64,000 bases of DNA from Phlyctochytrium arcticum (taxonomy: Eukaryota; Chytridiomycota; Chytridiomycetes; Chytridiales; Chytridiaceae), in the NCBI GenBank assembly GCA_025602905.1, contig JAHLKI010000001.1, forward strand, positions 1,612,001 through 1,676,000, in the 5' to 3' direction. The position numbers were made by a program, and so were the translations under genes. The notes below the pieces were generated by a model. That model had not been told where the DNA came from. It saw nothing but the letters and a program-made list of their open reading frames with translations, and did no database searches. Below are positions 1 through 10,060 of this stretch, piece after piece; position 1 is the stretch's first letter, and each line of letters opens with the position of its first letter.

Positions 1-1626
1 GTATCCCATATCCTCGGATCGGGTCCCAGGGCAAACACGACATCTCCCAGGAGTTTACAACTCCCATTGGCACGAGCCCATCCTGTTCCCATGGGCCAAA
101 ACGGCTCGACTAATGCATCGCCTACCAGGGATATCAGTAAATGTTTTGGGACTGAGTTGTTGTAAGTGTCTGATAGGAGTTGACTGGCTTCAGTCGCCAT
201 AGTCTTTCCCGTAAAATCAAAAATGGCGACATCATCCCGGGTGGTTCCGTCCCGTCCCTTCATTTGTAAGAACGGGGCAGAAGGGTCAATCCCCACATGG
301 TCGGCCACCCGTCTCGCAAACTCGCGGAGTTTATCTCGGTCCACATTATCTTTCTGGACAAGAGCCACAGGGTCGGCCCTGTCTTCCCGCACAACACCCT
401 GGGAGAGCAATGTCTGTCGTTTGGGCGTCATGACCAGGTACTGGGATTCATCCGTATGATAATTGGCAAAATTTTCCAGCTCCAGGCCGGCCGCTTTGAG
501 TTTATTGAAGAAGGGGACGTTGAGGTAGGAGACTAGACCGCCCTGCATGGATTCAGAGTGGGCGGGAGGGGGCGCTGATGTGGGTGCGAAATTGGCGGTG
601 ATGCCGGTTGCACAGCCGGCGCGGAATTCGGTCCGTGAGAAATTGAAGTGGGTGGGTAGGGGGGATTTTTCGCCGGTTGCTAGAATGAGAATGTTGAAGG
701 AGGGGGAGGGGAGGTGAGGTAAGGTTGTTGTTGTTGGGGAGAAGATGGGCGTCCAGAAGGGAGTCGTTGGGTCAGATTTGATATCCGTCATTTCCACGCC
801 TGGAAAAACTGTAACGTATAATATGTTAAGACATGTATACGCGCGGTTCGAGTCAAACCAACAGAAAAGCACGTACTCTCAACTCCCAGAATCAACGCCA
901 TCTTGCACAGGACAATCTGCATGCGTCGAATCGCAACCACATCCCGATCCTGTAACGAAAACCGGCGGTATAAGTCCCGCGCTCCAAATTCTTTGACCAG
1001 TTCATCCATATCCTCAGCATGGATCCGCATCACGTTGGCCCGGGAGAAGGACTCGCGTTTTTCGAGGACGGTGATGCGGGGGAGGCGGTAGAAGGCTAGT
1101 TCGATGGCGGCACGGAGACCCGCGGGACCTGCCCCTGAGATGAGGGCGTGTCGGGATGGTGAAGAAGGGGAAGAGGGTGCAGAGGTATATCGGGCATCGG
1201 CGAACCGGGCTTCCATCTTGGTGTAGAAGTCTTTGAGGTGGTGCGTAGCATGAAACGTGTGTTTCCGCATGAGCGTGTAGGCTGCGTACGGGGTCGTGGT
1301 CGTGATAACCGGTTGCTTTATCGTTGTCCCCGTGGCATCATCTCCCAACCCCCGCTCAACCTGTTCCATTTCCAGATCCAAACACATTTGTTTCCAATTC
1401 TACACCCATCAAACATCAGCAGAAACTCCGGTCCTCAAGAGTACAAACTAAGACTGACCGAAAACGCATTCAGGATATCCACCAAATCATCTGCCTCCAA
1501 AAACTTTCGGACGGTCGCAAAGAGTGTGCCGGGGCCACCACCCGACACGGGTGATGCCGATCCGGATGTGGAGCTGGGAAGGTGCGCCGGGTGCGGGAGG
1601 AGGAGGGAGAGGTTTGGGTCGGCCAT
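1..1626 (-). CDS. MICAL-like FAD-dependent monooxygenase, 5' part (C-terminus beyond window)
   Basis: Three exons are visible: 1626-1459, 1399-877 and 808 to the window edge, with GT..AG junctions and a continuous frame. Seen: an FAD-binding GAGPAG motif followed by a MICAL-like LEKRESFSRANVMRIH stretch, then YLVMTPKRQTLL, VAIFDFTGKTMATEAS and LVGDALVEPFWPMGTGWARA. These occur in the order and spacing of the MICAL flavoprotein monooxygenase domain. Known of the family: animal MICALs oxidise methionines of actin and disassemble filaments. Inferred: an actin-directed or related flavin monooxygenase. The N-terminus (MADPNLSLLL) is short, with no domain before the flavoprotein part. Whether a calponin-homology or LIM domain follows cannot be seen. 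It is transcribed divergently from the F-box/XPA gene. Family assignment is firm; the substrate is not. Confidence 0.85.
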
Positions 1627-2251
1627 TTTCTTGTGGGGTGTTTTGCTGGCCTGAATATACTCCTCTTTTTTGCTTGTGGTTTGAACGATGAATGCCGTGG
1701 GATCTTGCCAAGAAATCTGTGCTGTCATCCAACATCGATTCCACAGATTCCACAAACTATCTCGTCACGTGAATTCACAAATCTGTCGGCCTCTGTCGGA
1801 GATTTCGCAACGACTTTTGACAATGATGGCAAGATGGCTACTAGTACTATGGCCAAGTAGTATATGCCAACCCAGAGTCCCCTGCAGGCTGTTAAGCGAG
1901 CGATACAGGTAGTAAGAGTGGGGGTATGATAGTAAAAGTTGCCACTTTTCTGTTCTTCCCTCCAATCACAGACGACCATTTTACATATCCTCCTACTGTA
2001 GTATAAGGAATTTTTTGCTGTGATAGGATTCGTTTATGTCTGTCAAGTTTGAATGGGCGTGTATGAAAAATATCCCAGAGATCTCGGGGCAACATTTCAA
2101 AATCGCGTTGGAAAGGAGGAGCCGCCTTGGGAGCCGCCTGTCAAAATTCGCTTGTCATCAGCCTCAAACAAGCTCCGACCTCCCAAAAACTCCTTCTTCG
2201 CTACGGCATTGACAACAACACCAACAACAACGACAAACCAACAAAGACAGA
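1627..2251. other. Intergenic region between divergent genes
   Basis: 625 bp shared promoter region between the MICAL-like and F-box/XPA genes. A CA-rich stretch (ACAACAACACCAACAACAAC, about 2210-2232) lies just before the F-box ATG and probably belongs to its 5' UTR. No other gene seen. Confidence 0.5.
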
Positions 2252-3511
2252 ATGAGCGATTCAGGAACCTCAGCAACCCCAGACCCCCAACCGCACCAAC
2301 CCCCCGAGGAGGACGAGGAGGAGCAAGTCGATCCAAGCTATTGCCGGCGCTGTCGTGACATCGGCGAGACCAACCGCCCATTCCATAAAACCGCGAATAG
2401 CAAAGCCTGTCACTTCTATCGACCACGGGGAAAGAAAGCCAAGAAGGAAGAAGAGGAAGAGGTGCCTTGGGTGCCAACCGGCCCGGATCTATTCACACCA
2501 CTCCCTCTAGACATCAAAGATGCATTGGCAGGATATTTGGACGTTAAATCGCTTGGACGACTCAGCCGGGTGAACAAGACGTGGAGCACGGCATTGGATA
2601 ACGAGGCGGCATGGGCCAGACAGTGTCGCAAGAGAAACCTCAAGATGCCCGTGTTCCGCCACCCAGATGAGGTTGGCCCCTCTTTCAAAAAACTTCTGGT
2701 GTCAGAAACCTTTGGCCGATGTTATGTCTGCCTCCAAAAAACAGCCAACCGCTCTGTATTCCTGTCTAATTTGCATGTCTGCTGGGCTTGTGCCCAAAAG
2801 CATCAATGCTTGACCCAGACTCGAGCGAAAAAGGAATATAAACTGAACGATAAAGACCTAGAAGGGCTGCCCCATCTGGCGAAAGGGAACCCGCACTATA
2901 GGAATGCGGCGCCGATGATCTTGTACCTGGTACGAGATGTAGAGGATGTCGCGTATGCCAAGCATGGGGGCCCCGAAGGGCTTGCGGAGGCCCAGGAAAA
3001 GGGCAAGAAGAGATCTGAGGCCGTTCGGGCCGGAATTGAGCGGCGACGGCAGGAGCGGCAGGCCGAGCTGGAGGCTGCTCGTCGACCCCGTCGGGAGGCC
3101 ATGGAGGCCGCACTCCGAGCCCGTAACATCGAGTGGAGGGACGACTCCAAATTGTGCGAGCAGTACGTTGCGGGTACCTCTAGCTATACCCTAAACCAGA
3201 TCGCGGATATCATGGTTGACATGCATATCCTCCATTCCCATACCCCCTACGTCCGCATCGTAGACCAAAAGTGCGATGAGGCTCGAGAGGAGCGGGACCG
3301 CGAGCGGGAGGACATGAAGTATCTCGGCTACCGCGATGACTTTGACTACCCGTGGGTGGACTTTGACGAAATCCGGGAGGACACCAAGTCTCAAGTTTTG
3401 TATCTTTACAAGAAAGTGCTCGCAGACCATCCGGCCGAAGCCGCCGCCTTCGAAAAGTGCGCTGGTGGACGACCGATCGTACCAGACAGTTACTTTGACG
3501 GCAAAGTTTGA
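2252..3511 (+). CDS. F-box protein fused to an XPA-like zinc-binding/DNA-binding region
   Basis: Single exon, 419 aa. The start is the first in-frame ATG after a CA-rich leader. Residues about 80-125 form an F-box (FTPLPLDIKDALAGYLDVKS and following), the Skp1-binding module of SCF ubiquitin ligases. Residues 157-180 hold a CYVC...CWAC zinc motif. It is followed by TRAKKEYKLNDKDLEGL, a proline/basic GNPHYRN segment and a long basic helix. The order matches the XPA central domain (zinc finger, TKTEAKQEYLL-like helix, KKNPHH, basic helix). An N-terminal CRRC with a later CH (residues 31-53) could be a second zinc site. Known: XPA scaffolds nucleotide excision repair and binds DNA junctions. Inferred: an SCF substrate receptor recruited to DNA or chromatin. 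The F-box and XPA resemblance are both visible; the biological role is open. Confidence 0.85.
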   Translation: MSDSGTSATPDPQPHQPPEEDEEEQVDPSYCRRCRDIGETNRPFHKTANSKACHFYRPRGKKAKKEEEEEVPWVPTGPDLFTPLPLDIKDALAGYLDVKSLGRLSRVNKTWSTALDNEAAWARQCRKRNLKMPVFRHPDEVGPSFKKLLVSETFGRCYVCLQKTANRSVFLSNLHVCWACAQKHQCLTQTRAKKEYKLNDKDLEGLPHLAKGNPHYRNAAPMILYLVRDVEDVAYAKHGGPEGLAEAQEKGKKRSEAVRAGIERRRQERQAELEAARRPRREAMEAALRARNIEWRDDSKLCEQYVAGTSSYTLNQIADIMVDMHILHSHTPYVRIVDQKCDEAREERDREREDMKYLGYRDDFDYPWVDFDEIREDTKSQVLYLYKKVLADHPAEAAAFEKCAGGRPIVPDSYFDGKV

Positions 3512-5882
3512 TCTGACTCTTCACCCTCGCCATGGCCTCCTGTGTCGAACCCCAAGCTCTTAAAGTCGATTTCGCCGCATCTTTCCTATTTACCAGTGTC
3601 ACCTTATTCGCACCCGCAGACCCTGTTGCCTCATCTTCTCGCAGTCCGCTCAGTTCAACCCTTGCTCCAAACCCTGTACATAACAAACCATCCATATCAA
3701 TACATTTATCCGTACGTACCTCTTGGTCTCTCGCCTGTGGCCATCAGATGTTGACCTCTCCCATGCCCACCGTTCATCAAGTCTCATGAGATGCGGCCTC
3801 CCTGGAAGTCCCTCCCCTTGCCGAGCATCATTTTATATAGCTGCAGAGTAATCCATGTCAACCAACAACCCACGGGTCCAGAAAGCTCCAGAAAAGTTTC
3901 CCTGCAAGAAATCAAAAAAATGTCTTGTTCCCCTTGATTCCAGTGTTCTAATGACGACGACGGAGCCATGGGCGGATGGGTTACGGGAGGATGCTCCGAC
4001 AATGATGGTAAAAGGGGTATATGTGGGCGCTGAGCCAGGGGCCCTTCGAAACATCGTGCTAAATGCAACTTATGCTCACCCCCTGCGATGCAAGTTGGTT
4101 GAATGCGAACAGTTCCTTGTTCTCTGTTTTTCGGGTTATCCACACGGTGATCCTGGGGTTATCCAATATCCATCCCAGATCAGCATCTTTGGCAGGCCTC
4201 GTACCATGCATTACCAGGCCCAGGGCCAAGACGGCGCCGGGCCGGGGGCGGAGACATCTATTTCCTTTTTTATACTTTTTTACCACGGCAGCAGCCAAAG
4301 ACGGCTTTTTCTGGCATGACGAAATACTCTGATCTGCTCTTTTATAAAAAGTGGCAGATGGCAAAAAGCGGAACCAGATCCGCCCTAAAATGAAAAGTAG
4401 ATGCCCATGTTTCGGTGTCTTGGATCAGGTTTGGAACTTGCGAGTGGTAAGCAAGAAACCTTCGAAGGGAAAATAAAAAAGATTTTTTTTGGGAGGGTGA
4501 GTTTCCAATCTGGGCAAGATGCATAACCCTGGGGGCCTGTGCACGCACGCCGGGGGGAAAAGAATTTTTGGCAAGATGGTCGCCCAAGATCTCGTAGCAT
4601 CTTGCCCAGATCGTTGCTGCTTCCTTCCTTTCCTGGTCCACCTTCCTCTTTGCTCTGTTCGTCGTGAATCTGCCTCGTCTTGACTGTACTCGAGAATATG
4701 ATACCCTTCGATGGGTCCGGGTGGGTGGTGGCCTATGGTCCGTGGGTTTGCCTTGCCTGGCGCTGATACACCTTGCCTTGCCTGGAGAGCGACGCGAGTT
4801 TCCTTTTTAGGGGGCTGCAATGCGCAGAAGGGTCAAGATGCCCATACAATTTAGCCCCGGAATGGGTGTTTTGGGTGCTGGGCTGCATTGTGGGGTTCTT
4901 TGTCCACAACCCTCGGGAGAACCAACCCTGGGGCTCATCTATCATATCATCTCATCGTAGTATCTACTGTAGCATCTGGGGGCCACGACCCCGGGGCCAG
5001 CCTCAAAAGCACAGGTTGTCTTTTTTCCAACATGTAAAAAATCTCATGAAGCATACTCGAGTAAAGGCAATTTGTATCTCGAGAGTACGTTGGTTGTTGG
5101 TTGGGCGGGTTCTCTCGCATCAATTCAAGGATGCGCATGGAATAAAGGCAATGAAAATCAATGAATCGAGGGAGGTCAATCGCGGCCTGGATCTGGTTTG
5201 GATTGGTGACATTTGCTGGCTGTTTTTGAAATTTGGTTTTGATTTTTGATTTTGTGAAAGGAGGAAGGAGGAGACAGCCTGCCAGGCCAGAATTGTTCTA
5301 ACAGGGTTTTCTTCCTTTCACTTTACACTTCCTTTTGGCCCCTTCTTCACTTCCTTTAACCTTTTACTTCCCTCCAAAATCAAGACCCCACCAAGAAACA
5401 AAGACGAGATTTACCACCACCCCCAGGAGTTAGAGTGTGTTACCGCCCCCCGTCTCCCCCATCCCCGCCGCAGGCTCCTTGTTTATATCCAGGACCAAGA
5501 GCCATCTCTCGCCCAACAACGTCCTTTTCAGGGGAATCTACGAGTATCATAAAGACCTTGGCTCCTAGTACCCTTTCAGGTTCCATCTTTTTGGCTACCC
5601 ACAAGTGTGTTGCAACGCAAAACAACAAAAACCTCGGCGCGTCGTTGCTCTCCTACACCTTTTCGCCATCTTGCACCCCCCACCTGGGTATCTTTTTGCA
5701 ACCCATTTCAAAACTTTTTGGCCAAAAACGCAGCATCTCTCCCTGGGACTTTCAAGACTCTTTTTTTGCTACTCCCGGGCAGGAACATTACTCCTGAGGC
5801 TAGGCCCGGCCAACGCGTTTGCAATTCTCAAGATCTCTCTCGCCAACCAACTACCGCCATCTTTGCCATTCTCGACAACGAC
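3512..5882. other. Long gene-free upstream region of the Zn2Cys6 factor
   Basis: 2.37 kb without a convincing gene on either strand; open frames are short and lack family resemblance. It contains A/T runs (about 4460-4490) and a strongly pyrimidine-rich tract at about 5300-5400, typical of fungal promoters near the transcription start. The rest is probably regulatory DNA and a long 5' UTR for the downstream transcription factor. Confidence 0.5.
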
Positions 5883-7554
5883 ATGTCTGCCGAACCAAGG
5901 CCTCCTTCCGCTGTCCCCCTCACAACGTCTTCCTCATCATGCGATATGGACTTGGTGAGTATTCTCGCTATTGCTATTGCTGCTATCCCCTTGCACAAGT
6001 GCGCAATCGAAATTTCGCAGCTGCAAGGAGAGAGGCCTTGCGTTCCCGTCGCACCGAACGTACCTGCTCCTCAAACGCGTACCATCCTTTCATCAAAGAC
6101 CTGCTTTTATTAAAATCCTTGTTTTTCTTTTTTTGAATCAATTAGATTATGCGACTCCATCAATACGCGTTCAACCCAAGTGTCTACCGCCCAAATCCAT
6201 ATGTCGACGTGACCAAGCTCAATCTCGGAGTCTATGAGCAAGATGTCTTTGATGCCCCAGAAAGTCTTTCCGAGAGTGATCAAGAAGCTTCCTCGGCAGC
6301 CGCGGTCGCGGTCGCTGCAGCAACATCCATGGCCGCCATCACAGTCTCGGTAGACACCACCCCTGTCCGCCAAAACCATCCTCCCGTCTTCCTCCCCATA
6401 ACCCCAGAGCCACATGCTGACGCTCGCTTCAACTTGCGCTCCCATCATACCCCATCACCCATGCTCGAAATCAAGAGCGAATTCTCCTCTACCTCCCTCC
6501 GCCAATGCATCATACCCACTCCTTCCGCCACATGCACCCCTTCACCCAGCGTCGCCTATTTGCCCGATGTACAAGGGGAAATCCTGCGCAATTCACCCTT
6601 TCCATTCCTCAGTCCCGAAGTCTCTTTTGCATCAGAAGACGACTATGGCAGCTCACAAGCATCATCGTTTCTGCAAGATGACTCTGATGACGATTTGAGT
6701 GGCTTGGTCTGTCCCTCTTCCGACTATACTCCCTTTGAAATGTCGTCGCCCATCGACTTTCAGCCTCCATTCTCGGGCCTTCCTACCCCAGAGGACGAGA
6801 CGGGCACCAGTCCCAGTGCATTCAATCTCCACTACACACGCTCTTCGATGCGCCGCATGTCACTCAGCTCGGTCCTGTCTGAACCGTCTATTGAACCCTC
6901 CAGGGTGCTCCGGACGCGAAAGCGCAAATCGTCAGATTGGGACGACGACGAAAACGATGAAAACGCCCATCCCCAAACGCACATGTCGAAAAAGGAGCGA
7001 GATCGTCGGGAGCAGTGCAAGATTGCGTGTGTTCACTGCAAAAAGGCTTGCAAAAAGTGTGACAATCTGCGACCATGTTCGCGCTGCTGCCGGATGGGGT
7101 ATGCTGCGTCATGTTCGGATGCACCTCGTAAAGAACGCTCCAAGGCGACAAATCGTCGGGCACCTTACAGCAAACGCGCATCGGTTGATTCCCGGGATGA
7201 TGGTGCGTTTACACTTTTTATAATCAACTACTCTGATCAGTTTACTTACATGTTCTTTGATGAGTAGACAGCGGTAATGAATGGTCACAGTCACCACCGG
7301 TATTTGAGTACTCTGGTGCCGAAGCATACACTCCCGACCCGACCCGCTCCTCACCCATCAGCTCCGACTTACCACCGTCCGCCGCTGCCACCGTCGCCAA
7401 AACCCCCGCCCGCACCACAACAGCGTACCTTGCCACGCCCATCACTAATACCCGCCAAGCCCCCAAACGCTCTCCCATCCGTCACTTTGTCTCGCCCCTC
7501 AACATCTTTGCTCCTCCCGATACCCGCAGCAGCACTCGACGTCGCCGCGAATGA
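5883..7554 (+). CDS. Zn2Cys6-type transcription factor
   Basis: Three exons (5883-5954, 6146-7202, 7268-7554) encode 471 aa. The 190-bp first intron starts GTGAGT and ends ATTAG; the second starts GTGCGT. The N-terminal two thirds is low-complexity, rich in Ser, Pro and acidic residues, as in activation regions. Near the C-terminus, after a basic stretch (SKKERDRREQCK), six cysteines are spaced C-x2-C-x6-C-x5-C-x2-C-x8-C (CVHCKK...CDNLRPCSRC...C), the Gal4-type binuclear zinc cluster. A second basic stretch and Ser/Pro-rich tail follow, ending STRRRRE. Unusually for Gal4 proteins, the cluster is C-terminal rather than N-terminal; C-terminal placement is common in early-diverging fungi. Targets cannot be told. 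The very long 5' region suggests complex regulation. Confidence 0.88.
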
Positions 7555-8514
7555 TGACCCCTTTAATTCCGACTATTTAATACCCTCCCTCAAAAAATTG
7601 TTTTCATTGCACATAGTTTGTTTTTTTCTTTCTCTCGTCTTTTTCTTCCCAAAAAGTTGATTTTTGTTTGACGATTTCCTATACCCCGACATAGGTCCGT
7701 TTTGTTTTGTGTTTTTGAACCAAATCTTCTTGTTTAGTATACCCTCTCTCTCTCTTTGAACATTATTGTAGTTATTTGGGATACAGGACTCGATTTTGTT
7801 TTACTCTTTGTAAATACATGTTTTTTCTTGCCAGATCTTTTTGTGACGTTTTTTGATATTTTTCAAACTCCGATTGACTGCGCCGCTTCGGCTGATTAGA
7901 TCTTACCGTGGGGTTTGGTATTTCCGGGTCAATTTGGGCTTAGGGTTCGACGACGGCCGGCGGATTTTTTGGGTGTACTATACACCCAAAACCGTGTACT
8001 GTCGATATGTTAGAAGGGAGGTCTGGGAAGTAGGTGGTTCATGTATATCGTACTCATCGGGTGGAAGTTGCAAGAGTGAGCTTTGACCTTGAGACCTTTC
8101 TTAGTGTTTGGGGGTTGGCAGGCCGGGAGATATAGGACGGGATCTAGACAATCGGAACGAGTCTTTTTCAATGGTAGACAATATGAAATCTCTTCTTCAA
8201 TCAGAGACAGCTGTACTAGAATGGCTGGATGCTTTCAGGAATAGCACACTTAGTTTCTGTCTTGACATGGAGCGTCGGTGCCAGAATGATCAAGCACGAC
8301 GATCCACAAAGTCATTTTCCGTGATTTGTCGGCATGTGGCTTGGGCGGACGTTTTGAAATCGGGCGACGAAAATGACAAATAGCCAGCGGCGGCCGTCGG
8401 GCAAAATGCATTTGTCAGAACTCGGGCGGCCGTGGGTTATAAAAGGAGGAGGGGGCAGCCTGAGGGAACCTGTTTAGTTCATTTCATACATCGACAATAT
8501 AAGGAAACAACAAC
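7555..8514. other. Intergenic: 3' UTR of the Zn2Cys6 gene and promoter of the OYE gene
   Basis: The left half (7600-7850) is T-rich with CTCTCTCT runs, as expected of a 3' UTR and terminator. The right half carries the OYE promoter. No gene is supported. Confidence 0.5.
8438..8444 (+). promoter_or_regulatory. TATA box of the OYE gene
   Basis: TATAAAA lies about 70 bp upstream of the ATG at 8515. It is followed by a purine-rich GGAGGAGGGGG, which includes an AGGGG stress-element-like core. Inducible expression is an inference. Confidence 0.6.
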
Positions 8515-9695
8515 ATGGCATCTCCAACACCCCTCTTTACGGCCTTCAAGCTCACTCCCTCCCTCCCACTGGCCCACCGCATTGTGCTGGCCCCCCTCAC
8601 CCGCAGCCGCTCATCCCCCACCCACGTCCCGCAACCCCGTATGACGACCTACTACGCCGACCGAGCGACTAAAGGCGGGTTGTTGATCACGGAAGCGACG
8701 GCCGTGAGTGCTTCTGGGTACGGATACCCTGAAACGCCCGGAATTTACACCGATGAGATGGTGGAGGGCTGGTCGGACGTTGCCAAGGCTGTTCACGGCA
8801 AGGGCGGATTCATCTTTACACAGTTGTGGTGAGTTGAAATTGAGAGGGTTTTACAAAAGAGTTGTTTGACTGATCATGTAAATATAGGCATGTCGGTCGA
8901 ATCAGTCACCCAGATTATCAAGCAGGCGGTGCGCTTCCCATCTCTTCATCCGCCGTGGCCCCCAAAGATACTACCATCTACACCCCATCTTTTGCCCCCG
9001 TCCACCCTCCTGCCCCCCACTCGTTAAACATCCCCGAAATCCAATCTGTCCTCGTCGATTTCGAACACGCCGCAGCCAACGCCCTCAAAGCCGGCTTGGA
9101 CGGAGTCGAAATCCACGGTGCGAACGGGTACCTCGTCGAACAGTTTTTGAGCGATGGCGTCAATCAGCGGACGGATTCTTACGGCGGAAGCGTCGAGAAC
9201 CGGGCCCGCTTTGCATTGGAAGTCGTCCAGGCGGCCATCAAGGGAGTCGGCGGGGACGCATCCAAAGTCGGAATCCGACTTTCACCCTGGGGTACATTCA
9301 ACGACATCAAGACGTCCGACACTGAAGCTCTCATGTCGTACCTCCTTCCCCGCCTTGACGTCCTCGGTCTTGCCTACATCCACTTTATCGAACCCCGGTT
9401 TGCCACGATCCCCTCCACCGCATCCGCATCCCCCCTCTCCCAACTCCGCCCCCTCATCAAACAAACCCCCGTCATCCTGGCCGGCGGCTACGAATCCAAC
9501 ACTGCGACGGAAGCCATTGACGCTGGATTGGGCGACTTGGTTGCCTTTGGACGGCGGTTTTTGTCCAACCCCGATTTTGTTGAACGTGTTCGTAACGACT
9601 GGGAATTGAACCCGTATGATCGGGACACGTTCTACATTCCCGGTGACAAAGGATACAATGACTATCCCTTCTATACCAAGAAGGCTTCTGCATAG
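8515..9695 (+). CDS. Old Yellow Enzyme-family NAD(P)H:flavin oxidoreductase
   Basis: Two exons (8515-8828, 8888-9695), 373 aa, the usual family length. FMN beta/alpha-barrel signatures are in order: LFTAFKLTPSLPLAHRIVLA, PLTRSR, QLWHVGRISH at the splice junction, the substrate pair in VEIHGANGYLVEQFL (His and Asn), NQRTDSYGGSVENRARF, and the phosphate-binding ILAGGYE...FGRRFLSNPDF. Known reaction: NAD(P)H-dependent reduction of activated C=C bonds in alpha,beta-unsaturated carbonyls. Plant OPR and fungal OYEs share the HGANGYL motif. Inferred role: detoxification or stress metabolism; the TATA and GC-rich purine promoter fit inducibility. No targeting signal, so probably cytosolic. Confidence 0.93.
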
Positions 9696-9987
9696 ACGTT
9701 TTTGTGATCTATATATACCTATTCTTTGACTCTCTTTCTCTGTATCTGTCTTCTTATAATTTATCCAATGTCATATTTGTCAATCACAATACTGGGCGCT
9801 GAAGGATTTGGTTCTCTGGTGAGGTATACATCACTTCAACATCCAAAACGTCGCCAGAGTTGACCACTAAATCGTCACATACTCTACACCAACCCCCCAC
9901 AACCAAGTGTAAGCCTTTGATGGCAAAATTTTCGCGTTTTGACACGAATATAAACAAACTCTGGGTTTCCAAATTCATCGAATTCCA

Positions 9988-10060
9988 GCTCCGCTAGCTC
10001 AGTTGGTTAGAGCGTGGTGCTAATAACGCCAAGGTCACAGGTTCGACCCCTGTGCGGAGC
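9988..10060 (+). tRNA. tRNA-Ile (AAU anticodon)
   Basis: 73 nt without an intron. The 7-bp acceptor stem (GCTCCGC/GCGGAGC), D arm AGCTCAGTTGG and T loop GGTTCGACCCC are intact, and the anticodon loop CTAATAA reads AAT. A T-run (ATTCTTTTT) follows directly as the Pol III terminator. It is identical to the inverted copy at 12317-12389, and the similarity continues tens of bases into both flanks. Confidence 0.97.

Noticed and set aside
9784..9978. Minus-strand frame near tRNA-Ile with a beta-rich pattern similar to the frame at 12435-12736
   Set aside because: The resemblance (a LHxxGG...VxxxIxxxxNQ pattern) is weak, and its orientation relative to the tRNA is opposite to what the inverted duplication would predict; likely coincidence.
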